Assembly (NCBI RefSeq): GCF_015595035.1
Contig: NZ_JADNRN010000002.1
Span: 636,647 to 700,646, forward strand
Direction: 5' to 3'
DNA from: Marinibium conchae
GTDB lineage: Bacteria; Pseudomonadota; Gammaproteobacteria; Enterobacterales; Alteromonadaceae
Length of the DNA: 64,000 bases
Shown in pieces: positions 9,199 to 18,708 of this stretch (its first letter is position 1; every line of letters begins with the position of its first letter). The notes beneath the pieces are model-generated. The model was given only the letters and a program-made list of their open reading frames with translations. It searched no databases and was not told where the DNA came from. The position numbers and the translations under genes are program-made.

Positions 9199-10175
9199 GT
9201 TTATTATTTAAGGGACGTTCACACGGTGCTGAAACCGTCAGAGTGGGTGGCCTTCAGCGCATTTTTATGTTCTTCACCGATCATCTTCGTCAAGCGGTGA
9301 ACAGTCTTGGTGAACTTTGGCGTGCACCTTTTGCATCGCTTATGACTATTGGCGTGCTCGGTTTCAGTATCACTTTGCCGAGTACGCTTTACGTGATAGT
9401 AAAAAACACTGAACAGATCAGTGAGCAATGGCAACAAGCTTCTGAAATCTCACTTTTTCTCGAGCAGGGGGTTTCTGAAGCCGATGCTCAGCAGTTGTTG
9501 AAGCGTTTACGACTGTGGCCCGAAATTGCCGAAGTCGCTTATATTTCTGCTGACGATTCCTTGAAAGAATTTAAACTGCTCTCTGGTTTTGGCGATGCCT
9601 TGAATTATCTGCCTAGTAACCCATTGCCCGCAGTTGTTTTAGTGGTTCCAACAAGCAAGCATGCAAGCCCCAGAGCAGCGCAAATTTTGTTAGATAAGTT
9701 ACGAAAGCAGCGAGAAGTTGACGTAGGTAAGCTAGATATCGAGTGGCTAGAGAAACTATATGCGCTTATTGGCGTGGCAAAGGATCTCGTGACTTTGCTG
9801 GCGGTATTATTATTTTTCGCCGTTGTGTTGATTATTGGTAATACTATCCGTCTAAATATTCTTAACAAGAAAGATGAAATTGTGGTCATGAAGTTGGTTG
9901 GTGCAACCGATTCTTTTATTCAGCGACCTTTTTTGTACACAGGCTTTTGGTACGGTTTACTCGGTGGTCTAATGGCCTGGGTAACAGTATTGTTTGTGTT
10001 GTTGTGGGTCGACTTTAGTATGGATGCCTTTATGGCAGAATATCAAGTTAGCTTCAATCTCACATCGATGGATATGAGCACACTCTTTTTCATGCTCTTA
10101 GTATCCATAGGGCTGGGTCTTGCTGGCTCTCTGCTCTCAGTGCAGCGCCACGTGAAAGACATCGAACCAAGATAA
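9195..10175 (+). CDS. ftsX: Cell division protein FtsX
   Basis: Inner-membrane partner of FtsE, 326 aa. It has a cytoplasmic N-terminal region, one membrane segment near residues 45-65 (FASLMTIGVLGFSITLPSTLYV), a large periplasmic domain that in the family contacts EnvC-type hydrolase activators, then three C-terminal membrane segments (about 175-200, 225-250 and 275-300). The KDEIVVMKLVGAT loop is a family hallmark. The stop codon is one base away from the stop of the convergent EAL-HDOD gene, leaving no room for a terminator between them. Confidence 0.95.
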   Translation: MSLLFKGRSHGAETVRVGGLQRIFMFFTDHLRQAVNSLGELWRAPFASLMTIGVLGFSITLPSTLYVIVKNTEQISEQWQQASEISLFLEQGVSEADAQQLLKRLRLWPEIAEVAYISADDSLKEFKLLSGFGDALNYLPSNPLPAVVLVVPTSKHASPRAAQILLDKLRKQREVDVGKLDIEWLEKLYALIGVAKDLVTLLAVLLFFAVVLIIGNTIRLNILNKKDEIVVMKLVGATDSFIQRPFLYTGFWYGLLGGLMAWVTVLFVLLWVDFSMDAFMAEYQVSFNLTSMDMSTLFFMLLVSIGLGLAGSLLSVQRHVKDIEPR

Positions 10176-10176
10176 T

Positions 10177-11418
10177 TTACAAACTTGGTTTAGCTTTTGG
10201 AAAGAAGTCGGAAAGTGCGAGGCGCATCTCATTGCCCCAACGCATAGCGTCATTGAAAAATGAATGAAGGTCTTGTTGCGAAATAGCCATGCTTTCTGAA
10301 TTTTCAATTACCACGCTCCACAAGCCGCTCTCAAAACCCTTCGCCGTGTCTAATATATTCCGATATTCGCTATCGAAGCCAAGCAGAGTCTGCTTAATTT
10401 CAACGCTCGTTGGCAACTTCTCTACTACGGTCGTCATATCTGAGTCGAGAATAGCATCAAGCAAAGAGAACAAACCTATAACAAATGCCGACATGGCTTT
10501 TTCCTTGCCGTATTTAGCTGCAGCACAAAGCTCACAGAACTTTGCTCTCACCAAAGAGACTTGCAATAACTCGAGTGGTTTATTTTCATTCAGGCTAGCT
10601 AAAGAAAGTAGCGCAATGAATTTCTTCACTTCTACCTCACCAAGATACTTTAATGCGTGGCGCAACGACGTAATCTTTAAGCGTTTATTTACCATTGGGT
10701 TATTAATAAAGCGCAGAAGCAAATAGGCCAAGGCGGCATCACGCTCGATAATTGCGGCAACGGTTTCGAGGTCGAAGTCTGGTCGGGCACTTTGAGACAG
10801 TAATTCTACAAGGGTCAGTTTTGATGCTGGTAATTCTTTTACCGATTTGGCTTCGGGTTGTGTGAAAAAGTAACCTTGAAAGTAATCAAAGCCTAAGTCT
10901 CTGCACATGGCAAACTGTTCAAGTGACGATACTTTTTCCGCGACCAATTGTATCCCCGACGCCGCTAGTGCAGGGACATGTTTCTCCAACATATTTGTGG
11001 GCGCTTTGCTAAGATCTACTTTCAATATATCAATGTAAGGATAAGACGTAAGTATCGTGGATTCTAAGTTGTCACCACTCAATGCTAGCTTAAAGCCTTT
11101 GCTCTTGAGTTCCTCACAAGCCTTCATTAAACCACTATCCATTGAGGGATTTTGCGTGAGTTCAATCACAACATTGTCGGCAGACAGCTCTTCAGGAAAG
11201 TGATTGATCAGCGTTTCAGGTAAAAAATGAATAAAAACATTTTGTTCGCCAGCGATGTCATCAATGCCAAGTGTATTGAAGCGCTGTTTAATCAACTCCG
11301 TTTTTTTTGCAGGATGCGATGGAAATGCATCGTTTTCGCCGTCACGAAATAGTAATTCATAGGCAAAAAGTTCTTGCTCTTTGTCCAAAATCGGCTCACG
11401 CGCAATAAATGCGAACAT
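10177..11418 (-). CDS. EAL-HDOD protein, second of a tandem pair, degenerate EAL
   Basis: 413-aa protein with an N-terminal EAL-like domain (about 1-200) and a C-terminal HDOD domain (about 205-400), the YuxH architecture. The EAL catalytic signature is degraded: it reads ELLFRDG at the start, and where active phosphodiesterases have a DDF loop it reads ALSGDNL, so it is unlikely to hydrolyse c-di-GMP. The HDOD half (DFDLETVAAIIERDAALAYLLLRFINNP) is intact in pattern. The ORF is open to a GTG at 11439, but ATG 11418 has AAGGG just upstream and aligns exactly with the start of the upstream paralogue (MFA..AR). It follows that paralogue directly, so the two are probably co-transcribed. Confidence 0.85.
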   Translation of the reverse strand: MFAFIAREPILDKEQELFAYELLFRDGENDAFPSHPAKKTELIKQRFNTLGIDDIAGEQNVFIHFLPETLINHFPEELSADNVVIELTQNPSMDSGLMKACEELKSKGFKLALSGDNLESTILTSYPYIDILKVDLSKAPTNMLEKHVPALAASGIQLVAEKVSSLEQFAMCRDLGFDYFQGYFFTQPEAKSVKELPASKLTLVELLSQSARPDFDLETVAAIIERDAALAYLLLRFINNPMVNKRLKITSLRHALKYLGEVEVKKFIALLSLASLNENKPLELLQVSLVRAKFCELCAAAKYGKEKAMSAFVIGLFSLLDAILDSDMTTVVEKLPTSVEIKQTLLGFDSEYRNILDTAKGFESGLWSVVIENSESMAISQQDLHSFFNDAMRWGNEMRLALSDFFPKAKPSL

Positions 11419-11435
11419 ATTTTTCCCTTGTTTCA

Positions 11436-12668
11436 TCACTCAATTACCGATGAACTCATGTTTTGCGCCCAATGCATTGCTTCATAATAAAGCGTGTACA
11501 TACGATCGCTTGTTAGCTCGAAATCTGTTGCTATATAGTCTATTTCATCCCAATTTGCTTCTTCGAATGCGTAACAAGCGCGCAGTTGTAATCCCATATT
11601 TGAATCTCGATTTTTATGGCAAAGTGCGTCTTGTAGCTCTGCTCCGACGGGCAGTTTTGATACTAGCGATTCCATGGGGGTATCAAGAAGTGCATCAAGC
11701 ATAGAAAATAGGCCTAATAAAAAGCTACTTGGTGGGTTCTCAGGCAGATTCAAATCGATGGACATTAAAGAGCAGAAGCGTGCCCGTACCAAAGACTGTG
11801 TGAGTAACTCGCCTGGCTTTTCACCCCTGAGGTTTGCGAGTGCGAGTAGGGCAATAAACTTCTTGATTTCGATGTGGCCCATATAGTTTAGGGCATGTTG
11901 CAAAGATTCAATCTGCTGCCTTTTATTAACGAGCGGATTATTTACAAAGCGCATTAGCTTGTATGCTAGACCTACATCGCGCTCAATTATTTTGCTAACT
12001 TCTTTAACATCAAAATTAGGACTATGGCTTAAACCAACTAACTCGCTAACCGAATGTAGCGAGGCGTTTAAATCTCGATGACGTACCATTTCAGGGCGAG
12101 CTAAAAAATATCCTTGAAATAACTTAACGCCCATAGCGCGGAAGCGCTCAAACTGCTCATGAGTTTCAACTTTTTCAGCAATTATTTTTATGCCATGGTC
12201 AGTAAGCTGTCTAATTTTGCTATCGAGCTCATCTCCATGCTTTTCTAGTTCCTCAACCTCAATTTTTATGTAGTCTATGAAGGGTAAAAATACGTCCCAT
12301 CTTGGTCCAAAATCGTAATCGTCGAGGGCAAGTTGATAGCCTAGGTTTCTAATATGTCTGCAGGCTTGTACGAGTTCATCATCGACATCCACAGTCTCAA
12401 CTATTTCAATGACAACATTAAGAGGGTCAAGTGTAGAGGGGAAGCGATACAAGAGCGTATCGCGATGAAAGTTGATAAATGCGGGCTTATTAAATGTGAT
12501 GTCGTCGATACCAACTGACAAATGGCTAGTGGCAATCATGTTGCTTGTAGCTTCATCAGGTGACATGTCTGGAAAGCAGTTGCTATCTCCATCCCGAAAT
12601 AAGAGTTCGTAAGCAAAAACGCGCTTGTCGATATTATAAATTGCTTGTCTTGCTACATATGCAAACAT
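11436..12668 (-). CDS. EAL-HDOD protein, first of a tandem pair
   Basis: 410-aa paralogue of the downstream gene, with the same order of degenerate EAL (about 1-200) and HDOD (about 205-400). The first motif is ELLFRDGD and the later EAL loop keeps two aspartates as LALDDYDFG, followed by AEKVETHEQF and FQGYFLARPE, so it is less decayed than its neighbour. Whether it binds or hydrolyses c-di-GMP cannot be judged from sequence alone. HDOD-EAL proteins in other gammaproteobacteria act as signalling scaffolds. The pair sits between ftsX and rpoH, genes that are adjacent in E. coli, and so looks like an insertion plus duplication. Confidence 0.86.
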   Translation of the reverse strand: MFAYVARQAIYNIDKRVFAYELLFRDGDSNCFPDMSPDEATSNMIATSHLSVGIDDITFNKPAFINFHRDTLLYRFPSTLDPLNVVIEIVETVDVDDELVQACRHIRNLGYQLALDDYDFGPRWDVFLPFIDYIKIEVEELEKHGDELDSKIRQLTDHGIKIIAEKVETHEQFERFRAMGVKLFQGYFLARPEMVRHRDLNASLHSVSELVGLSHSPNFDVKEVSKIIERDVGLAYKLMRFVNNPLVNKRQQIESLQHALNYMGHIEIKKFIALLALANLRGEKPGELLTQSLVRARFCSLMSIDLNLPENPPSSFLLGLFSMLDALLDTPMESLVSKLPVGAELQDALCHKNRDSNMGLQLRACYAFEEANWDEIDYIATDFELTSDRMYTLYYEAMHWAQNMSSSVIE

Positions 12669-13017
12669 GTGTCGTGCTCTGTGTTATTTTTAGCTTATTA
12701 CTCGATATAATTAACATACATCGATGTGATCATTTTTAAAATTTATCATATAATACAAAGGTGTTTATATTTAAATCCAAATTTATCGTGATAAATGTGG
12801 AAAAGAGTATAATTCGCCCTTGAGTTTTTGAGATTAAGCCTTATATTTAATGAAATAATTTAATCGAACTTCCGTTCTTAGTGTGTGTCGAATGTTTGCC
12901 TTCAGTTTTTATAAGCAAGCGCCGAAATAGTCGACTACAAATTTACCTATAAAAAGATGTGCGGAATAGGGGTCTGGCTTTTGAGCCAAAGGACCAGAAT
13001 GAAGTAACGAGGTAACA
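12669..13017. other. Divergent regulatory region upstream of rpoH
   Basis: 349 bases between the divergent EAL-HDOD pair and rpoH, very A/T-rich, with no convincing ORF. It contains a perfect 7-bp-arm palindrome ATTTATCGTGATAAAT at 12781-12796, whose left half also occurs at 12740-12747. Sigma-70-like elements are TATAAT at 12808-12813 and TTGAGT (12820-12825) with TATATT (12842-12847) at 16 bases. A sigma-E-like pair is listed separately. The leader ends in an ACGAGGT ribosome site seven bases before the rpoH ATG. Promoter calls here are by eye. Confidence 0.5.
12865..12892 (+). promoter_or_regulatory. Possible sigma-E-type promoter of rpoH
   Basis: CGAACTT (12865-12871), 16 bases, then TCGAA (12888-12892) resembles the extracytoplasmic-stress promoter pattern GAACTT-N16-TC(A/T)(A/G)A. 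In E. coli one rpoH promoter is read by sigma-E, which makes this plausible, but the -10 element is not a perfect match and the region is A/T-rich. Confidence 0.35.
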
Positions 13018-13869
13018 ATGAGTTCAAAATTACAATCCTTAGCATTGAGTGTTCCACAAAGTGGTAGCATTGAAAGTTACATTCAGGCCGTTAGCAGTAT
13101 TAATATGCTTTCAGCTGAAGAAGAGAAGTCTCTTGCCACTCAACTTTTTGAGAATGGTGATTTAGAGGCTGCACGCAAATTAGTGATGTCGCATCTTCGT
13201 TTCGTTGTGCATGTAGCGAAGTCTTACGCAGGCTATGGTCTCCCTCAGGCAGACTTAGTGCAAGAGGGTAATATTGGCTTGATGAAAGCGGTTAAGCGTT
13301 TTGACCCTAACGTGGGTGTTCGCTTAGTGTCTTTTGCCGTGCATTGGATAAAAGCAGAGATACACGAATTTGTTTTGAAAAACTGGCGCATCGTGAAAGT
13401 TGCAACAACCAAGGCGCAGCGCAAGCTATTTTTCAATCTTCGTAAAAATAAGAAAAGATTAGGCTGGTTTACGCATGATGAAGTGCAAAAAGTTGCCGAA
13501 GATTTAGGCGTGAGCACCAAAGAAGTCTTGCAAATGGAAGCGCGTATGAGCAGCCAAGACACCGCTTTCGATTTGTCAGCAGATGATGATGAATCAAGCG
13601 CTTTTTCTCCTGCGCAATATTTAGAAGACAAAACCGCCGATGTCGAAATGGAAGTTATCAATAGCGACCACGACAAAAACGCGTCAAATAGATTGTACTC
13701 TGCGATTAAAACCTTAGATGCTCGCAGCCAGCATATTATTGAAACACGCTGGTTAGCAGACGATAAAATGACTTTGCAAGATTTGGCAGATGAATATCAA
13801 GTATCAGCGGAGCGCGTAAGACAAATCGAAAAAAATGCAATGAAGAAACTTCAGGCTGCGATGAGTTAA
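13018..13869 (+). CDS. rpoH: RNA polymerase heat-shock sigma factor RpoH (sigma-32)
   Basis: Directs transcription of chaperone and protease genes after heat or protein-folding stress. The 283-aa protein has region 2 ([33 protein letters not shown]...) with the core-binding and -10-recognition helices, the RpoH-specific box [10 protein letters not shown] between regions 2 and 3, region 3, and the region 4 helix-turn-helix [27 protein letters not shown]. The box separates it from RpoD and RpoS. It is monocistronic, ended by a strong bidirectional terminator, and its long leader suggests several promoters. Confidence 0.97.
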   Translation: MSSKLQSLALSVPQSGSIESYIQAVSSINMLSAEEEKSLATQLFENGDLEAARKLVMSHLRFVVHVAKSYAGYGLPQADLVQEGNIGLMKAVKRFDPNVGVRLVSFAVHWIKAEIHEFVLKNWRIVKVATTKAQRKLFFNLRKNKKRLGWFTHDEVQKVAEDLGVSTKEVLQMEARMSSQDTAFDLSADDDESSAFSPAQYLEDKTADVEMEVINSDHDKNASNRLYSAIKTLDARSQHIIETRWLADDKMTLQDLADEYQVSAERVRQIEKNAMKKLQAAMS

Positions 13870-13893
13870 GCTAACTCACTTTAGTATCAATAA

Positions 13894-13921
13894 AATAACG
13901 CCGGCTTTTGCCGGCGTTATT
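13894..13921. terminator. Bidirectional rho-independent terminator, rpoH / GNAT gene
   Basis: Perfect 12-bp stem (AATAACGCCGGC with its complement) around a TTTT loop. It is followed by GTTTT on the plus strand and TTTATTG on the minus strand. It sits between the convergent stops of rpoH (13869) and the GNAT-hot-dog gene (13925), so it can serve both. Confidence 0.9.
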
Positions 13922-13924
13922 GTT

Positions 13925-14827
13925 TTAGGCTTTGCTTGGGATAACCCAAAACTTTCCATGAAATTCGGCAACCGCTGAGTCGCCGTCGTGTATGTCAACT
14001 TTCAGTTCGATTGGGCACTTTTTGCCTCTTTCTAAAAGCTCAAAATTGGCTTTGACGGTTTCAATATTACACAAGGCTCTGGGTCTCATGGTTACTGGTT
14101 TGTGGTAGTGGATGTTTCCATCGCCCAGTACAATCTCACCCTGCAAGTCTTTTTGTTTTAATTGCAAAAAAATCATTCCCCAGCCAGTCAGGGTTGCTTG
14201 AGAAAAAATACTCCCAGCGAACATCGAGCCGTGTAGATTTATGTTCTTGTTTAATGAAGCGCGAGTTTCTATCGTTCGCTCAGTATATTGATGCAGTTTA
14301 ATGCCCATGTGCTCGCTGATGGGGATTTTCTCATGCCAAGTGTTTTGCAGTTCGCTACACCACTTTGGGTGAAGCACAAGCACGTTATTGTCAACTAGTT
14401 GCTTAAACATATGCTTGCGCTTAAGTTTGCCTAGTTCGTCCGGTGCCTCTTTTTCAATATTAAAACCGCAAGATAAAAAGAAGTCGATGGAGGCCTCTCT
14501 TGAGTTCGTCACCGCTCTCTCAGCGCCTAAATCACGAGCCACCGACTCAAGTGCGGATAAAATAATTTCCCCCAAGCCTTTGCGTTGGACCTCTTTGGAA
14601 ACGGCAATATGCCTTATTTGAGCTTCTTCTGAGGTATTTAAATGCACCCGTCCACAAGCAACAATATCTCCAGAAGCATTCAGTACTACCCGATGTTCAC
14701 TAACACTTTCGTACTCATCCTTCTCTGAGCCAAGAGGATAACCCCAAGGCTCTCTGAGCCATTTCCAGCGGAAATGAAAATAATCATCTAATTCTTGTTG
14801 GTTTTGTGGTGTGTGGATACTAAACAA
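13925..14827 (-). CDS. GNAT acetyltransferase fused to YiiD-type hot-dog domain
   Basis: 300-aa two-domain protein. Residues 1-145 form a GNAT acetyltransferase fold, with the acetyl-CoA loop at VSKEVQRKGLGEIIL (Q/R-x-x-G-x-G/A type). Residues about 155-300 match the YiiD C-terminal thioesterase-like hot-dog domain (HGSMFAGSIFSQATLTGWGMIFL). E. coli YiiD has the same order of domains and has been linked to initiation of fatty-acid synthesis when FabH is absent. Whether this protein does the same is inference. It ends against the shared terminator with rpoH; upstream is dtd after a 103-base gap. Confidence 0.82.
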   Translation of the reverse strand: MFSIHTPQNQQELDDYFHFRWKWLREPWGYPLGSEKDEYESVSEHRVVLNASGDIVACGRVHLNTSEEAQIRHIAVSKEVQRKGLGEIILSALESVARDLGAERAVTNSREASIDFFLSCGFNIEKEAPDELGKLKRKHMFKQLVDNNVLVLHPKWCSELQNTWHEKIPISEHMGIKLHQYTERTIETRASLNKNINLHGSMFAGSIFSQATLTGWGMIFLQLKQKDLQGEIVLGDGNIHYHKPVTMRPRALCNIETVKANFELLERGKKCPIELKVDIHDGDSAVAEFHGKFWVIPSKA

Positions 14828-14930
14828 GTGTTTATTCGTTCCTTGAGAGTCAATGTCAGGGCAGTAGCACTAAGGATATTTATCTTAAGTAATACTTCTT
14901 GTAAGGATTATGAGGGATTAAAAAGAAAGA

Positions 14931-15365
14931 TCAACTGAGAAGAAAGGTAACCGGTCCATCATTAACGAGTGATACTTGCATGTCAGCTCCAAACTCGCCC
15001 GATTCACACTTCTTATAATGAGTATTAACATGTTCGATAAATTCTTGATAGATGTGCTCACCGTGTTCAGGTGTTGCACCACCAGAGAAGCCTGGTCGGT
15101 TTCCTTTTTTGGTATCGGCGACAAGGGTGAATTGTGATACAACTAAAAGTTCAGCATCAAGATCAAGTAGGCTGAGATTCATTTTGCCGTCGCTATCAGA
15201 AAATATTCGGTAGTTGTGTACTTTTCGGGCTATTTTTTCAATGTCTTGCATAGCATCGTCTTTTTCGATGCCCAGCAGTAGTAAAATACCTCTACCAATA
15301 GTACTTTTTGTCTTGCCGTTTATTGTGACACTTGCGCTGGAGACTCTTTGGATAAGTGCCTTCAT
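14931..15365 (-). CDS. dtd: D-aminoacyl-tRNA deacylase
   Basis: Hydrolyses D-amino acids (and glycine mischarged on tRNA(Ala)) from tRNA, a chiral proofreading step. The 144-aa length is standard. Both signature motifs that form the active site across the dimer are present: VVSQFTLVAD and VNDGPVTFLL. The N-terminus MKALIQRVSSASV is the family's usual start. The ATG overlaps the stop of pip by four bases (ATGA), so the two genes are translationally coupled. Confidence 0.96.
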   Translation of the reverse strand: MKALIQRVSSASVTINGKTKSTIGRGILLLLGIEKDDAMQDIEKIARKVHNYRIFSDSDGKMNLSLLDLDAELLVVSQFTLVADTKKGNRPGFSGGATPEHGEHIYQEFIEHVNTHYKKCESGEFGADMQVSLVNDGPVTFLLS

Positions 15366-16327
15366 TGCTGGCTACCGAATTCAAACATACTGTTCATAAT
15401 GCGGGTTAATTCATTCGCTATACCCACCTCAGACATGCTGTGCCCTGCGTTATTGACAATTTTGAGCGTAGACAAAGGGAGCGCTTTGTGTAGCGCATAC
15501 GCACTTTCAACTTTGCAGACCATATCGTAGCGTCCATGCACAATGTGGCAAGGAAAGTCGCTTAACATGCTACTGTTATCCAGAATGTAGTTTTCCGGAA
15601 TAAAACACTTATTCAGTAGATAATGACATTCTAACAAGGCAAGACTTTTGATATGTGAGTCGGAGCCAAGGTCGCTTGAGAGTATTTGCGGGGGGATCAA
15701 GCGTGAAATGAAGCCTTCCCAATCGTACCAACTTTTCAGAGCAGCGAAGCTCTGTGCAGGAAGGTCACTATTAAATAGTTCTATAAACTGTTGGCAGATT
15801 TTGTTGGAGCTGGACAAATCATCCACATGTGCTGAGAAGTTTTCATAGGCTTCTGGATAAATTTGCGCAGCACAGCCTGTTGGCCTTAAAAACCAATCAA
15901 AGTCTTCTTGACGGGCAAGAAAAACACCTCGTAACACTAATGAAATCACGGATGAAGGTGATGCAATGGCGTAAAGTAACGCAAGTGTTGAGCCCCAACT
16001 TCCACCGAATACCACCCAAGAATGGATCTTGAGTTGTTTTCTCACAACTTCTATATCGTCGAGAAGCAAGGCGGTGGTATTATGCTGGGTATCTCCAAAA
16101 GGAGTGGACCTACCACAGCCACGTTGCTCGATGCCGATTACCCGATATTTAAGAGGGTCGAAGGGCCATTGGTAATTTTTACCTAAACCGGCACCCGGGC
16201 CACCATGAAGGTACAACAGAGGTATACCCTCTGGATTACCACTTTGCTCCACATAAATTTTGTGCCCCTTTGCTACATCTATCATTTGTTTATGATACAC
16301 GGCATTGGTGTGAAAGATTCCGTCCAT
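15362..16327 (-). CDS. pip: Proline iminopeptidase (S33 alpha/beta hydrolase)
   Basis: Releases N-terminal proline from peptides in the cytoplasm. The 321-aa protein has the family oxyanion motif HGGPGAGLG, the nucleophile elbow GGSWGSTLAL (catalytic Ser), the family loop GIEQRGCGRSTP and the C-terminal active-site His in NNAGHSM. ATG at 16327 is used; the codon before it is an in-frame GTG. It overlaps dtd by four bases. Confidence 0.92.
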   Translation of the reverse strand: MDGIFHTNAVYHKQMIDVAKGHKIYVEQSGNPEGIPLLYLHGGPGAGLGKNYQWPFDPLKYRVIGIEQRGCGRSTPFGDTQHNTTALLLDDIEVVRKQLKIHSWVVFGGSWGSTLALLYAIASPSSVISLVLRGVFLARQEDFDWFLRPTGCAAQIYPEAYENFSAHVDDLSSSNKICQQFIELFNSDLPAQSFAALKSWYDWEGFISRLIPPQILSSDLGSDSHIKSLALLECHYLLNKCFIPENYILDNSSMLSDFPCHIVHGRYDMVCKVESAYALHKALPLSTLKIVNNAGHSMSEVGIANELTRIMNSMFEFGSQQ

Positions 16328-16553
16328 CACTGTAAGCTCACCATAAATTTGCGTCCCATTTAGATACTCTCATGTTAACTGCATGTAAGCTAAGCATCTA
16401 GCCTTATTTTTGTATCGACATATTAGGTAGTCTGCAGCGCTGCTTATGGTTCATCTTTCTGTAATTAGTCGTTGCCAAACGCTGGTATTTTCGCCTTATA
16501 AGTCTTACCCTTGCATAAGAGATTTGAGCTAACTCCACATAATTAAAGGATAT

Positions 16554-17204
16554 ATGATGCGCTTCTTCGCTATTTTAATGATGGTTTCACTATTGGCCTC
16601 GTGTCAGTCTGTTGTAGATAACGCTTATTATGGTATGTGGGAGAAACTTGGGGTTGAAAAACGCGATATCTTAGTCGACCGCGTTGAAGACGCTCAACGC
16701 TCACAAAAAGACGCACAAGAGCAATTCTCTTCTGCACTTGAAGAATTCAGTGCCTTAATTAATTTTGATGGTGGTGAACTTGAAGCTGTGTATAACGAAC
16801 TCAGTGATAAATATGATGCTAGTCAATCTAGCGCCGAAGATCTCACAAAGCGTATCGACGATGTAGAAAATGTTGCTCAAGCGCTTTTTGAGGAATGGGA
16901 ACAAGAAATAGAACTTATTTCCAATGCAAAGCTGAAACGCAACAGCAAAAACAAACTGGCTGACACTAAGCGTAAATATGCCAGCTTACTTCGTTCAATG
17001 CGAAAGGTAGAAGCTAGCATGCAGCCAGTATTAATTGCACTGCGAGACAATGTGCTTGCGTTAAAACACAACCTAAATGCAAATGCGATTGGTGCTCTGC
17101 AGGGTGAGTTTAACGACATAAAACAAGATGTTGCCAGCTTAATCACTGAGATGAATGCTGCCATTAAGCAATCGGACGAGTTTATCAAAGAGATAAATGG
17201 GTAA
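16554..17204 (+). CDS. DUF2959 family lipoprotein
   Basis: 216-aa protein with a lipoprotein signal ending in the lipobox LLASC (cysteine near residue 17). The rest is strongly helical and charged with heptad-like spacing (residues 35-210), suggesting a periplasmic coiled coil. It fits the DUF2959 family, whose function is unknown. Two adjacent ATG codons follow an AAAGGA site; either may be used. It is convergent with metJ, and only six bases separate the stops. Confidence 0.8.
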   Translation: MMRFFAILMMVSLLASCQSVVDNAYYGMWEKLGVEKRDILVDRVEDAQRSQKDAQEQFSSALEEFSALINFDGGELEAVYNELSDKYDASQSSAEDLTKRIDDVENVAQALFEEWEQEIELISNAKLKRNSKNKLADTKRKYASLLRSMRKVEASMQPVLIALRDNVLALKHNLNANAIGALQGEFNDIKQDVASLITEMNAAIKQSDEFIKEING

Positions 17205-17210
17205 AGAGGC

Positions 17211-17531
17211 CTATTCAGCCTCTACTGCATCGATATCTACACCCATTTCTTGCATAATTTTTCTTGCGGAAGCTGGAATTCGATGTGGATTATCTTTTCT
17301 GAGATCGGCATCGTCAGGCAAAGGCTGACCAGTGAATGCGTGCAAAAATGCCTCACACAACAATTCTGAATTGGTGGCGTGACGCAAGTTGTTTATTTGA
17401 CGGCGTGTTCGCTCATCGGTAAGCACTTGCAGTACGTTAATCGGAATAGATACAGTGACTTTCTTAACTTGCTCGTTTTTCTTGCCGTGTTCTGCGTATG
17501 GATGTATGTACTGTCCGTTCCACTTGGCCAT
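17211..17531 (-). CDS. metJ: Methionine regulon repressor MetJ
   Basis: Ribbon-helix-helix repressor that binds tandem 8-bp met boxes with S-adenosylmethionine as corepressor. The 106-aa protein is nearly colinear with E. coli Met[20 protein letters not shown] contains the DNA-contacting beta-strand (KVTVSIP), followed by [20 protein letters not shown] and [18 protein letters not shown]. It diverges from metF across a 139-base region holding two arrays of met-box-like sites, so self-regulation is expected. Confidence 0.97.
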   Translation of the reverse strand: MAKWNGQYIHPYAEHGKKNEQVKKVTVSIPINVLQVLTDERTRRQINNLRHATNSELLCEAFLHAFTGQPLPDDADLRKDNPHRIPASARKIMQEMGVDIDAVEAE

Positions 17532-17593
17532 GTGAGTCCTTAATTATTTTAGTTATATGAAAAGTCTAACTGGAATAGAAAAAATATCAATCT

Positions 17594-17625
17594 AGAAGTG
17601 TAAACTTCTTGACGTCTAGCTGTAT
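17594..17625. promoter_or_regulatory. MetJ operator, array of four met boxes
   Basis: Four contiguous 8-bp units in register: AGAAGTGT, AAACTTCT, TGACGTCT and AGCTGTAT, matching the met-box consensus AGACGTCT at 6, 6, 7 and 5 positions. They lie between the divergent metJ and metF starts. A TTGACG -35-like element at 17609-17614 is embedded in the array, so MetJ binding would cover a promoter. Confidence 0.78.
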
Positions 17626-17637
17626 TAAAAGTAATTT

Positions 17638-17653
17638 AGACGTCTAAACGTCC
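17638..17653. promoter_or_regulatory. MetJ operator, second array of two met boxes
   Basis: AGACGTCT (perfect consensus, 17638-17645) followed directly by AAACGTCC (17646-17653), with a weak third unit after it. It lies 17 bases before the metF ATG and downstream of a TTGACG-N17-TAATTT promoter candidate, so binding here would fall at the predicted transcription start of metF. Confidence 0.8.
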
Positions 17654-17661
17654 AAAAGTGA

Positions 17662-18558
<897 letters not shown>

Positions 18559-18708
18559 GCTATTATACAGGCACGCGTTAATGCTACGCATAGGGTGTTT
18601 ACACTGTCTTTCTTTATGTTAATGCGGGTTCAAGCTACAATGCTCAATAACGAGGGCCTTTAGGCTCTATTGTGAGATCAACCCTTAGCAAAACTGGAGC
18701 TTGCGGAC

